From assembly GCA_009773975.1 (NCBI GenBank), contig VSMX01000005.1, positions 1-29,232 on the forward strand: 29,232 nucleotides of DNA, read 5' to 3'. The stretch comes from Desulfovibrio sp. (lineage in GTDB: Bacteria; Desulfobacterota; Desulfovibrionia; Desulfovibrionales; Desulfovibrionaceae). Each line of letters opens with the position of its first letter. Position 1 is the stretch's first letter. The notes beneath the pieces are model-generated. The model did no database searches. It saw only the letters and a list, made by a program, of their open reading frames with translations, and was not told where the DNA came from. Made by a program: the position numbers and the translations under genes. Shown one piece after another: positions 14,378 to 22,033 of this stretch.

Positions 14378-14649
14378 TCTGGCATGTGTATTTGCTGCGT
14401 TGCCGCGATGGCAGCCTTTATTGCGGCATAACCAGCAATCTGGAAAGGCGCCTCGCCCAGCACAACGGCCTTGTGGCCGGCGGAGCGCGCTACACGCGCG
14501 GGCGGCGTCCTGTCTCGCTTGTGGCCAGCGTGCCTTGCGCCTGCAAAAGCCTGGCACTGAAACTTGAAGCCAGAGTCAAGGCCAAAAAGGATGGCCGCCA
14601 AAAACTTGATTATTTGCTGGGATCATATTCATGCCCGGATTTGATGTAA
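14374..14649 (+). CDS. GIY-YIG domain protein, UPF0213/YhbQ family
   Basis: This is a 91-residue single-domain protein. The GIY-YIG signature appears as HVYLLRC...GSLYCGIT (Y and G-I of the motif), followed by NLERRLAQHN and the catalytic-region residues RYTRGRRPVSLV, with E in KLEARVKAKK. The family is related to homing endonuclease and UvrC nuclease domains; YhbQ-type proteins have been linked to DNA damage tolerance, but their substrate is uncertain. The start is TTG at 14374, overlapping the preceding stop, with only a weak ribosome-binding site, so it is probably coupled to the gene before it. It overlaps the LysE gene by 19 bases. Confidence 0.88.
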   Translation: MIWHVYLLRCRDGSLYCGITSNLERRLAQHNGLVAGGARYTRGRRPVSLVASVPCACKSLALKLEARVKAKKDGRQKLDYLLGSYSCPDLM

Positions 14650-15260
14650 TTCTCGCCTTTTTCGGGGCGTCATTTCTTCTTGGGCTCGCTCCCGGGCCCG
14701 ATAATATTTTTGTTCTTGCCCAGGCCGCCCTGCATGGCGCAATGGCCGGCATCATGACCACCCTTGGCCTGATGACGGGACTCTGCATCCAGACCCTGGC
14801 TGTCGCGGCAGGGGTGGCCGTTATTTTCCAGACATCGGCCCTGGCCTTCAATCTACTCAAGTTCGCGGGCTGCGCCTATCTTTTATGGCTTGCCTGGCTG
14901 GAATGGCGCTCTGGCGCGGCCCATGCTTCCGTGCGCGGCAAGACTGCCTTTTGCGGCTATGGCGCGCTATTCCGGCGCGGCATAATCATGAATATCACCA
15001 ATCCCAAGGTCTGCATATTTTTTTGGGCCTTTTTGCCCCAGTTTTGCGACCCCGCAAAGGGAACAATGTTCGGACAGATAATTTTCCTGGGGCTTTTGTT
15101 CATTCTGGCGACGGCGATTGTTTTTTTCGCCGTATCCATCCTTGGCGGAAAACTGGCCGGCTGGCTCAAAAAGAGCGAGCGGGCCCAGGTCATGATCCAC
15201 AAGGTGGCCGCCATGATTTTTGTGGGCCTTGCTTTGGCCCTGATCCTTGCGGAAAAGTAA
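14631..15260 (+). CDS. LysE/RhtB family amino acid exporter
   Basis: This is a 209-residue inner-membrane protein with about six hydrophobic helices. The N-terminal family motif is LLGLAPGPDNIFVLAQAALHG, and the second is GIIMNITNPKVCIFFWAFLPQF. LysE/RhtB proteins export amino acids such as homoserine, threonine or lysine; the substrate here cannot be inferred. The ATG at 14631 lies inside the end of the GIY-YIG gene, so the two may be translated together. Confidence 0.9.
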   Translation: MPGFDVILAFFGASFLLGLAPGPDNIFVLAQAALHGAMAGIMTTLGLMTGLCIQTLAVAAGVAVIFQTSALAFNLLKFAGCAYLLWLAWLEWRSGAAHASVRGKTAFCGYGALFRRGIIMNITNPKVCIFFWAFLPQFCDPAKGTMFGQIIFLGLLFILATAIVFFAVSILGGKLAGWLKKSERAQVMIHKVAAMIFVGLALALILAEK

Positions 15261-15279
15261 AAAACCAGGAGGAATTTCC

Positions 15280-15819
15280 ATGGCCAAGTATCTGGTTTCA
15301 ATCAACGATCTGCCACCGGACGGCAAAAGTTTCAACCTGACCGATCAGGAAATCTGGCTGGATCCGATCCGGGAATTCAAGATGGACTGCAGAATTGAAA
15401 AGCCGCTTGAAGCCACAATCAGCGTGCAGCCGGCAGAGGACGGCTGCCTGGTGCGCGGCGCGATTGGCGGCGAGGTTGTGGCGCCCTGCAACCGCTGCGC
15501 GGAAAATGCCCGGATTGGCATCAATGCCCACTTTGACGAATTCGAGGAAATCCCGCTCGAAAGCGCCCTGCACAAGGAGCATGGCGAGGGCGAAAGCCAT
15601 GTTGTCTATGAAAGGCATGCGCCAATGCTGGATTTGGGCGGCGTTGCCTGGGAACAGTTCATGCTGGCCATGCCGGTCAATCCTCTTTGCCGGCCGGACT
15701 GCAAGGGGCTTTGCCCGATTTGCGGCGCAAATCTCAATCTGGAAGCCTGCGATTGCCACAAGGAAGAGGAAGACCCCAGAATGGCGCCCCTGCGGAATTT
15801 AAAGGTCGGCAAGAAATAG
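15280..15819 (+). CDS. YceD/DUF177 family protein
   Basis: This is a 179-residue protein of the YceD (DUF177) family, which is usually encoded just before rpmF (ribosomal protein L32) and is linked to 23S rRNA accumulation. The family pattern is clear: GEVVAPCNRCAENARI in the middle and the zinc-type cluster CRPDCKGLCPICGANLNLEACDC near the end. AGGAGG at about 15267 supports the ATG at 15280. No rpmF follows: the next 217 bases hold GC-rich hairpins and the gene after that is mtnA, so the usual yceD-rpmF order is broken here. Confidence 0.87.
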   Translation: MAKYLVSINDLPPDGKSFNLTDQEIWLDPIREFKMDCRIEKPLEATISVQPAEDGCLVRGAIGGEVVAPCNRCAENARIGINAHFDEFEEIPLESALHKEHGEGESHVVYERHAPMLDLGGVAWEQFMLAMPVNPLCRPDCKGLCPICGANLNLEACDCHKEEEDPRMAPLRNLKVGKK

Positions 15820-15880
15820 TATTACGGTTGCAAATTGTAAAAACGCCAATTTTTTACTTTTAAATCCCAATTAATGGGGG

Positions 15881-16000
15881 GCTGGGGTATCATACCCCCA
15901 GCGGGTGCAGGGCAGCGCCCTGCGCAGGGTTTGGGGCGGCAGCCCCAAGACGAAGTTACGACTGTATTAATAGTATTTGGGGGCCGGATTTTCCGGCCCC
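15881..16000. repeat. GC-rich hairpin cluster downstream of yceD
   Basis: Four hairpins lie close together: 15881-15902 (GCTGGGG/CCCCAGC), 15907-15923 (GCAGGGC-AGC-GCCCTGC), 15931-15948 (TTGGGGC-GGCA-GCCCCAA) and 15980-16000 (GGGGCCGGA-TTT-TCCGGCCCC). The second and third have the look of GC-rich extragenic repeats found dispersed in many proteobacterial genomes (impression from memory). The last may terminate transcription. No gene is seen between 15820 and 16036. Confidence 0.65.
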
Positions 16001-16036
16001 TGCCAATATGAGTAAAATATCCGCGCGCGGTGCCCA

Positions 16037-17062
16037 ATGAAAGATGACCATATTGTTTTTCGCGGCGAAGTTCTTGATCTGCTTGACCAGCGGCTATTGC
16101 CTCTCGAGGCAAAACGCCTGCCATGCGATAATGTTGAATCCCTGATCAAGGCCATCAAAAGCATGGCCGTGCGCGGCGCGCCGGCCATTGGCGTGGCTGC
16201 GGCATACGGCTGCGTGCTTGCGGCCCGTGAGGCGAAAGACGAGGCTGATCTTGAACGTCTTTTGCATGATCTGGAAAATGCCCGGCCAACTGCCGTCAAT
16301 CTTTCCTGGGCCGTGCGAAAAATGCGCGCTCTCTGGCAGCCCGGAACGCCGCTTGAAGAAGCCGCCCAAATATTCATGGCGGAAGCCATTGCGATTCACC
16401 AGGCCGACATTGAGGCCTGCCGGGCCATTGGCCGTTACGGGGCCGAGTTGATAGACGATGGCGACTGCGTGCTTACGCACTGCAATGCCGGCGCGCTGGC
16501 AACAGGCGGCTACGGCACCGCGCTTGGCGTGATTCGGGCGGCCTGGGAAGCGGGTAAAAAAATCAGCGTCATCGCGGACGAAACGCGGCCGCTTTTGCAG
16601 GGCGCAAGGCTAACCGCCTGGGAACTCAGGCAGCTGGGCATACCTGTAACCATTGCCTGCGACAATGCCTGCGCCCTGGTGATGGGCCGCGGCCTGGCGC
16701 AAAAAGTCGTTACCGGCGCGGACAGAATAGCCGCAAATGGCGATACGGCCAATAAAATCGGCACCTGCGGGGTGGCCATTCTCGCGCGGCATTTTGATAT
16801 TCCCTTCTATATTGCCGCGCCGCTTTCAACAATCGATCCTTCTCTTGAAAACGGCAGCCAGATTCCAATCGAGAGCCGGCAAACAGACGAGGTTTGTGCC
16901 ATAAATGGCAAAAGAGTCGCGCCAGAGGGTGTAAAAGCCCTGAATTTTGCTTTTGATGTAACGCCAGCCGCGCTTATAGCGGGCATAATCACCGAACGCG
17001 GCGTGTTGCGGCCGCCGTATGGGGAAAGTATTTCCCGGATATTCAAAGGGGTGTGGAAGTGA
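16037..17062 (+). CDS. mtnA: Methylthioribose-1-phosphate isomerase (eIF-2B-like)
   Basis: This enzyme converts 5-methylthioribose-1-phosphate to 5-methylthioribulose-1-phosphate in methionine salvage or related 5'-methylthioadenosine disposal. The 341-residue length is standard. Family motifs are MAVRGAPAIGVAAAYG, RPTAVNLSWAV, the catalytic Cys C149 in LTHCNAGALATGGYGTALGV, and the catalytic Asp D229 in VTGADRIAANGDTANKIGT. The ATG at 16037 has no clear ribosome-binding site. A ten-codon frame (16008-16040) ends with a TGA overlapping this ATG and could couple translation. No other salvage genes are nearby, and the downstream gene overlaps by four bases. Confidence 0.93.
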   Translation: MKDDHIVFRGEVLDLLDQRLLPLEAKRLPCDNVESLIKAIKSMAVRGAPAIGVAAAYGCVLAAREAKDEADLERLLHDLENARPTAVNLSWAVRKMRALWQPGTPLEEAAQIFMAEAIAIHQADIEACRAIGRYGAELIDDGDCVLTHCNAGALATGGYGTALGVIRAAWEAGKKISVIADETRPLLQGARLTAWELRQLGIPVTIACDNACALVMGRGLAQKVVTGADRIAANGDTANKIGTCGVAILARHFDIPFYIAAPLSTIDPSLENGSQIPIESRQTDEVCAINGKRVAPEGVKALNFAFDVTPAALIAGIITERGVLRPPYGESISRIFKGVWK

Positions 17063-18981
17063 AGCTCCTGCTTTTGACGGGTGATGCCGAAAGGCCGGCT
17101 GCCGAAGCCGGGCTGGTGGTTCACTGGGACAGGACTGATGTCCCGGTGGGGGATATTTCCATGCCGCTTGCCGTGCACGCCGATCTTTTGCGGATTCGCG
17201 CGGAACACGCTGCCTGGGCCTATAATATGGGCTTTTTCAAGATTGGCGGCCATGAATTGGCGGACAAATTGCGTTGCGGGGCCACGCTTTCAATGTGGTG
17301 GACATCACTGCTTTACGAGCGCCATCCAAGGATGACGCCCGGGCTTTACAACATTTACAAATTGCGTTGCCTTGAGCTCTTGTGCCTGAGAAAGGGAGTG
17401 GATGCCATTGTTCTGGAAGGCGGCGATGCGGTTTTGGGCAAAACGCTGGAAAATTACTGCGCGGCCGCGGGCGTGGCTTTTGCCTGGCATGAAAATGCAA
17501 GAAATTCAGAGGCCCCCAGGCCGCTGGTTCCCAGGATTTATCATGCGATGCCGGCTCCGCTACGCGCCCTGTTCCGTTTTGGGCACTGGCTCTTTACCGT
17601 GCGGCGCAAATTGCCCTATAAAAAAGAAACAGGGAAAAGCTGCAAAAAGCCGGCCCTGATTGTAACATATTTTCCAAATATCGATCTTGAGGCGGCAAGC
17701 CGCGGCCGTTTCCGTTCCCGTTACTGGGAAAGCCTGCACGATGTCCTGAATGAGGAAGCCAGGCGGGAAGGCGGCCATTTTGTACGCTGGCTCTTTATCC
17801 GTTTTCCCCAGCCCGGCCTTTCCCTGGATCAATGTATAAGCCTGCGTGATTCCTTTCGCAAGAAAGGCGAGGATGGCGCAAGCTTTGATTATCTTGAGGA
17901 ATATTTGGCGCACGGAGATCTATGGCGCGGCCTTGGGCGCTGGTTTGGGCTTTGCGTGACCAGCCTTGGAGCGGAAAAAAAGGTTCGGCAGGCTTTTTGC
18001 CTTGCGGGCTCGAAGATGAATTTCTGGCTTTATGCCAAAAAGGACTGGGCCGAATCCTTCAGGGGATGGCGCTGCCTCGAGCGCGCGCTGCAATACCTGG
18101 CCTTTGCGCGCCATGCCAGGAAAACTGGCGCAATGCGCTTCAATCTCTTTCCGTTGGAGAATTGTCCCTGGGAGAGAATGTTGACCGTGGCGGCAAGAAC
18201 GGTGCCTGCCAATGGCCCGGTCATTGGCGCCCAGCACTCGAGCATCAGGCCGACGGATTTCAGGTATTTTGACGATCGGGCCACATTTTCCACACCCGAG
18301 TGCGCGGCTTTCCAGCCGGATTATTTTTGCGGCAACGGTGAGTCCGCCTGCAGGCAATGGCTGGATTTTGGCATGCCCGAACAGAGGCTGCGAGAAGTCG
18401 AGGCCCTGCGCTATCTATACCTGGCCGACAGAAAAAAGGAGGCAGCGAATCCCATCAATGCCATTCCGCAGGAGCCCGGCGAGCCGCTTGCCGACGGGCC
18501 GGAAAAAAAGCTGCTCGTGCTGGCCAGCTTTTTCCGGGGCGAGACGGAAAATCTTTGCCGGGTGCTTGCCACGGCCATAAATTCGGGCCTGCTGGATGAC
18601 TGGGCCATAACTGTAAAGCCGCATCCCTATTTGCCTGTGGTGGATCGCTTGACTGATCTTCTGGGGCCAAAAATAAATAAAATTCGTTTTGCGGATGGCC
18701 CCTTGGCCCTTGAGCTCAAGCCTGGCGTCACCGTGCTGGCCGCCAATTCGACAACAGCGGCCCTGGAGGCGGCAATTCTTGACCTGCCGCTGATGGTCAT
18801 GCAGGCGACCGATGATTTTGACCTGTGCCCTATTCAGGACGCGCCCGGACTTGTGCGCATAACAGGGATTGATGATTTCAAAAAAGAGCTGCCAGGCCTT
18901 GAAGCTGTAGAACTGCCGGAAAATTATCTGGATCTTGATCCACGGCTGCCCGCCTGGCGAAAACTGCTGAATTTGAAATAA
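17059..18981 (+). CDS. Surface-carbohydrate biosynthesis protein, GT-B-like
   Basis: This is a large protein of about 640 residues without a signal peptide. It resembles, from memory, the surface carbohydrate biosynthesis proteins grouped as TIGR04326, found near O-antigen genes in spirochaetes and proteobacteria. The C-terminal half looks like a GT-B glycosyltransferase-type fold: VIGAQHSSIRPTDFRYF, DYFCGNGESACRQW, LLVLASFFRGETENLCRVL, WAITVKPHPYLPVVDRL and the nucleotide-site-like LAANSTTAALEAAILDLPLMVM. The reaction is unknown. I chose the GTG at 17059, which shares GTGA with the mtnA stop and has AAAGGGG upstream; GTG at 17053 adds two residues. Confidence 0.65.
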   Translation: MKLLLLTGDAERPAAEAGLVVHWDRTDVPVGDISMPLAVHADLLRIRAEHAAWAYNMGFFKIGGHELADKLRCGATLSMWWTSLLYERHPRMTPGLYNIYKLRCLELLCLRKGVDAIVLEGGDAVLGKTLENYCAAAGVAFAWHENARNSEAPRPLVPRIYHAMPAPLRALFRFGHWLFTVRRKLPYKKETGKSCKKPALIVTYFPNIDLEAASRGRFRSRYWESLHDVLNEEARREGGHFVRWLFIRFPQPGLSLDQCISLRDSFRKKGEDGASFDYLEEYLAHGDLWRGLGRWFGLCVTSLGAEKKVRQAFCLAGSKMNFWLYAKKDWAESFRGWRCLERALQYLAFARHARKTGAMRFNLFPLENCPWERMLTVAARTVPANGPVIGAQHSSIRPTDFRYFDDRATFSTPECAAFQPDYFCGNGESACRQWLDFGMPEQRLREVEALRYLYLADRKKEAANPINAIPQEPGEPLADGPEKKLLVLASFFRGETENLCRVLATAINSGLLDDWAITVKPHPYLPVVDRLTDLLGPKINKIRFADGPLALELKPGVTVLAANSTTAALEAAILDLPLMVMQATDDFDLCPIQDAPGLVRITGIDDFKKELPGLEAVELPENYLDLDPRLPAWRKLLNLK

Positions 18982-19009
18982 ACCGGCTTTAAGCCTCTGA
19001 AACAGGTTG

Positions 19010-19037
19010 AGCCAAAGCGGAATTGGCTGTAAGATTT
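19010..19037 (+). terminator. Weak terminator-like hairpin
   Basis: Six-base arms AGCCAA (19010-19015) and TTGGCT (19023-19028) are followed by GTAAGATTTTT. It lies just after the surface-carbohydrate gene and may separate it from cheW. The stem is short, so support is weak. Confidence 0.3.
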
Positions 19038-19051
19038 TTCCTGTTCCCCTG

Positions 19052-19079
19052 TTGCCACATCCGGAACGTCCGATATGTT
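19052..19079 (+). promoter_or_regulatory. Possible promoter upstream of cheW
   Basis: TTGCCA (19052-19057) and TATGTT (19074-19079) are 16 bases apart, about 100 bases before the cheW start. Weak pattern match only. I found no convincing sigma-28 flagellar promoter in the gap. Confidence 0.25.
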
Positions 19080-19176
19080 ATCAGAAGGTGCCGAGATTCA
19101 GGATTTGATTGTTATATAGTGAAAGGCAAATGAAATTGCCTGGCCTTTTCATCGGCCATACTGCAGGGAGGTTGAA

Positions 19177-19662
19177 ATGAGTCAGACTCCGGCGATCGGC
19201 AAAAGCCATGATCCGCACGATGACGACCTGATCCAGCTAGTTACATTTCGCATCGGCGAGGAAGAATTTGGGGTGGATATCCTTGCCGTGCAGGAAATTA
19301 TCCGGATGATGCAGATTACCATGGTGCCCCGGGCGCCCGAATTTATTGAGGGCGTCATAAATCTGCGCGGCAAGGTCATTCCTGTCATCAATATGCGCAC
19401 CCGCTTCAACAAGCCGGCCCTGGATCAGGACAGCAATACGCGTATTGTGGTCATGGAGCTGGAAAACAAGATTGTCGGCTTCCTGGTGGATGGCGTGTCC
19501 GAGGTGCTGCGCATTCCCGAAAGCACGGTCGAGGATCCGCCGCCTGTTGTTGCCGGCATTGGCTCCGAATATATACGCGGCATCGGCAAGCTCGATAACC
19601 GCCTGCTGATTCTGCTCAATCTGGACAATTTGCTCGGCAGCATAGACTTCATGCCGCAATAG
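19177..19662 (+). CDS. cheW: Chemotaxis coupling protein CheW
   Basis: CheW is the scaffold that links chemoreceptors to the CheA kinase. The 161-residue protein has the standard two-subdomain SH3-like fold motifs: LVTFRIGEEEFGVDILAVQEIIRM, FIEGVINLRGKVIPVINMRTRF, IVGFLVDGVSEVLRIPESTVEDPP and ILLNLDNLL. AGGGAGG precedes the ATG at 19177 by about seven bases. It stands alone, with no cheA, cheR or receptor gene in the window, so which signalling array it serves is unknown. A terminator hairpin follows. Confidence 0.95.
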   Translation: MSQTPAIGKSHDPHDDDLIQLVTFRIGEEEFGVDILAVQEIIRMMQITMVPRAPEFIEGVINLRGKVIPVINMRTRFNKPALDQDSNTRIVVMELENKIVGFLVDGVSEVLRIPESTVEDPPPVVAGIGSEYIRGIGKLDNRLLILLNLDNLLGSIDFMPQ

Positions 19663-19685
19663 CTGTTTTGACGAAAATTTCACAA

Positions 19686-19726
19686 GCGCGCGGAAGCGGC
19701 CTTTGGGGCCGTTTACGCGCATTTTT
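19686..19726 (+). terminator. Intrinsic terminator after cheW
   Basis: A GC stem (GCGCG/CGCGC outer, CGGCC/GGCCG inner, with A/T pairs between) is followed by a run of five T at 19722-19726. It ends the cheW transcript. Confidence 0.7.
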
Positions 19727-19734
19727 GCATTTGA

Positions 19735-19898
19735 ATTCATCCGCAAGTTCCTTTGTGGTTTGAGCCCTCGTCCTTAAGGGCGAATAAGCCCGCACCCCGC
19801 ACTCTTGGGCCGGGTATCAGACGCGGCCGGTTAGCCTGGGAGGGGGCTCAAACCCATCCCTGGAGCAAGACGCAAAGCCCTGAAGGGCTTTTCTTGCC
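19735..19898 (+). repeat. Interspersed structured repeat, copy B
   Basis: This is the longest copy of the family, in plus orientation. It shares 30 identical bases at its left end (19735-19764) with copy A, then GCCCGCACC, GTATCAGAC and GGTTAGCCTG. It carries a stem CCTGGGAGGGG / CCCATCCCTGG (9 of 11 positions paired) and a right hairpin GCAAGA...AGCCCT-GA-AGGGCT...TCTTGC. It lies in a convergent gap between two terminators. Confidence 0.8.
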
Positions 19899-19922
19899 GG
19901 CGGCAGAATGGTATATTTTGCC

Positions 19923-19964
19923 AAAAGCAAAAAATGGGCGCCAGGGCGCCCGGTTTTTGCTTTT
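19923..19964. terminator. Bidirectional terminator serving rpsA
   Basis: Outer arms AAAAGCAAAAA and TTTTTGCTTTT enclose a GC core GGGCGCC-AG-GGCGCCC. On the minus strand it forms a GC-core hairpin with a U-rich tail 22 bases after the rpsA stop. It can work on both strands. Confidence 0.85.
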
Positions 19965-19986
19965 GATTTCGATCTGGATTGAAAGA

Positions 19987-21711
19987 TTATTCCTTGCTGG
20001 CTTCTTCGCCGCTTTCGCTGCTTTCCTGGGCGGCTTTCAGCAAGTCGCCAAGGCTCTGGCCTGCTTCCTGCGGGCCGGCATGGAATTCCTTGGGCTTGCG
20101 GCTTTCCTCGTCGCGGATGGCCTTGATTGAAAGGCCAAGGCGGCGCTCGTCGCCGCTGACGTGGATAACCTTGGCCATGATTTCCTGGCCTTCCTGGAAG
20201 TTTTCGGCAGTGGGCTTGCCTTTTTTGCCGGCAAGCTCGGAAACGTGGACAAGGCCTTCAATGCCTTCCTCGACTTCCACAAAGAGGCCGAAATCCGTTA
20301 TGTTGGTGATCTTGCCCTTGACATTGCAGCCAACGGGATAGGTTGTGGGCACATGAGCCCAGGGATCGTCGTTGAGCTGCTTGATGCCGAGAGTGAATTT
20401 CTCGTTTTCCTGGTCAACGGTCAGAACCTTGGCCTGCACGACGTCGCCCACCTTGAACACTTCGTTTGGATGGCGAATTTTCTTGGTCCAGGAAATATCG
20501 GAGACATGGATCAGACCGTCAATGCCATCCTCGATGCCGATGAACATGCCGAATTCGGTAATGTTCTTGATAACGCCCTCAAGAATTGTGCCTTCCGGAT
20601 AGCGTTCCGCAACCAGTTCCCAGGGATTGGGACGAACCTGCTTCATGCCGAGGCTGATGCGCTTTTTGTCTCCATCCACCCCCAGGATGACAACTTCCAC
20701 CTCATCGCCGGAATGCACCATCTGGGATGGATGGCGCAGCTTCCTGGTCCAGGACATTTCGGAAATATGCACAAGGCCTTCCACGCCGGGTTCAAGCTCG
20801 ACAAAGGCGCCGTAATCGACAAGATTGGTAACCTTGCCCTTGATGTGCGCGCCTTCGGGGAAGCGGGCCTGGATGTCCTGCCACGGATCTGGAACAAGCT
20901 GTTTCAGGCCAAGCGAAACCTTGTTGTTTTCGCGGTCAAAGGAGAGTACCTTCAGGGTGAGGTCCTGGCCCATCTGGATCATTTCGCGCGGATGGCGGAT
21001 GCGCTTCCAGCTCATGTCCGTAATATGCAAAAGTCCGTCAAGACCGCCCAGATCGACAAATACGCCATATTCCGTGATGTTCTTGGCCTTGCCTTGCACA
21101 ATCTGGCCTTCCTCCAGGGTGCGCAAAAGGTCCTGGCGCCTCGCGTCGCGCTCTTCCTCGAGCAGCACGCGGCGGGAAACTATGACGTTGCTTCTTCTGC
21201 GGTTGATCTTGAGCACGCGGAACTCGAATTCCTGGCTGACCAGGGCGTCCATGTCGGGCACTGGCCGCAAATCCACATGAGATCCGGGCAGAAAGGCTTC
21301 CACGCCGCCGATATCGACGGTATAGCCGCCCTTGATGCGGCGCATGATATGCCCTTTTATAACCCGGTTGTTTTCCTGCACGTCCTCAAGCTGGTCAAAG
21401 ACCTGCATGCGTTTGGCTTTCTCGAAGGAAAGAGTGATCGAGCCGTCCTGCTCGTTTTTCTTGACCACAAAGACATCAATCTTGTCGCCTTCCTTTACTG
21501 TCAGGCTGCCGTTGGCGTCCAGAAATTCCGCTGCGGGAATCTGGCCCTCGGATTTGAAATTCACATCGACAAGAACATTGTCGCCCATTATGCGGACAAT
21601 TGTGCCTTTGGTTATGGAGACTTCCTCCAGATCGCCGAAGTCCGGGGTAAGGTAGTTTTCAAGGGCGCTTTCAAAATTCATTTCCTCGTGCCCGGTTTCC
21701 TTATCTGCCAT
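19987..21711 (-). CDS. rpsA: 30S ribosomal protein S1
   Basis: S1 binds mRNA near the ribosome-binding site and helps unfold it for initiation. From the ATG at 21711 it has 574 residues and six S1 (OB-fold) repeats, the full number. Their starts are visible as GTIVRIMGDNVLVDV, NRVIKGHIMRRIKGGYTVDI, GQIVQGKAKNITEYGVFVDL, GAHIKGKVTNLVDYGAFVEL, GTILEGVIKNITEFGMFIGI and GCNVKGKITNITDFGLFVEV, followed by an acidic tail. The frame is open to 21759, but GGAGG lies eight bases before the 21711 start, which decides it. It is transcribed alone, divergently from mreB. Confidence 0.96.
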   Translation of the reverse strand: MADKETGHEEMNFESALENYLTPDFGDLEEVSITKGTIVRIMGDNVLVDVNFKSEGQIPAAEFLDANGSLTVKEGDKIDVFVVKKNEQDGSITLSFEKAKRMQVFDQLEDVQENNRVIKGHIMRRIKGGYTVDIGGVEAFLPGSHVDLRPVPDMDALVSQEFEFRVLKINRRRSNVIVSRRVLLEEERDARRQDLLRTLEEGQIVQGKAKNITEYGVFVDLGGLDGLLHITDMSWKRIRHPREMIQMGQDLTLKVLSFDRENNKVSLGLKQLVPDPWQDIQARFPEGAHIKGKVTNLVDYGAFVELEPGVEGLVHISEMSWTRKLRHPSQMVHSGDEVEVVILGVDGDKKRISLGMKQVRPNPWELVAERYPEGTILEGVIKNITEFGMFIGIEDGIDGLIHVSDISWTKKIRHPNEVFKVGDVVQAKVLTVDQENEKFTLGIKQLNDDPWAHVPTTYPVGCNVKGKITNITDFGLFVEVEEGIEGLVHVSELAGKKGKPTAENFQEGQEIMAKVIHVSGDERRLGLSIKAIRDEESRKPKEFHAGPQEAGQSLGDLLKAAQESSESGEEASKE

Positions 21712-21796
21712 TTGCCATGCCTCCAAATAATTTCCCGTGAAAATAATACAGGGCATCATCGTAAAATGTGCCTTGCATTCTTTCAGGAGATTGGGG

Positions 21797-21825
21797 ACGA
21801 TATTCGATACAAGTCAATTTTGCAA
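21797..21825 (-). promoter_or_regulatory. Possible rpsA promoter
   Basis: On the minus strand TTGCAA (21820-21825) and TATCGT (21797-21802) are 17 bases apart, about 85 bases before the rpsA start. Pattern match only; the surrounding 21712-22033 gap is AT-rich and has the character of a divergent promoter region. Confidence 0.35.
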
Positions 21826-21933
21826 GATTTTTAACAAAGAAAATTTTACCGGGCGGCCAAATTTCCTGAAAAACCGTCATTTATGGGCAAAGATTTTGAA
21901 CTGGCCTGCATATTGCTTGACTTTGCTTCTTTT

Positions 21934-21961
21934 TTGACGGAATTTTTTTTCGCCCTATTTC
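21934..21961 (+). promoter_or_regulatory. Possible mreB operon promoter
   Basis: TTGACG (21934-21939) and TATTTC (21956-21961) are 16 bases apart, with a run of T between them, about 70 bases before the mreB start. A second TTGACT at 21917 lacks a good -10. Pattern match only. Confidence 0.35.
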
Positions 21962-22033
21962 TGCGTGGGTCTAAATCCTGTTAAATAAATTAAACGTATC
22001 CGTAAAGATATACGCAGCGGAGCTTGTTAGCTG

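Larger units (their letters stand above)
19663..19986. other. Convergent intergenic region between cheW and rpsA
   Basis: This 324-base gap holds the cheW terminator (19686-19726), repeat copy B (19735-19898) and the rpsA terminator (19923-19964). A plus-strand open frame from 19753 runs through the repeat and into antisense rpsA; it has no ribosome-binding site and I do not call it. Confidence 0.7.

Noticed and set aside
15820..16036. SAM or other methionine-type riboswitch before mtnA
   Set aside because: The gap holds simple independent GC-rich hairpins; I could not find the multi-helix core of a SAM riboswitch.
19753..20130. Plus-strand frame through repeat copy B into antisense rpsA
   Set aside because: It is explained by the repeat, whose copies share an open frame, and by the rpsA shadow. 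No start signal.
20161..21834. 557-codon plus-strand open frame antisense to rpsA
   Set aside because: It mirrors rpsA codons, lacks a ribosome-binding site and shows no family features. GC-rich codon bias opens antisense frames.
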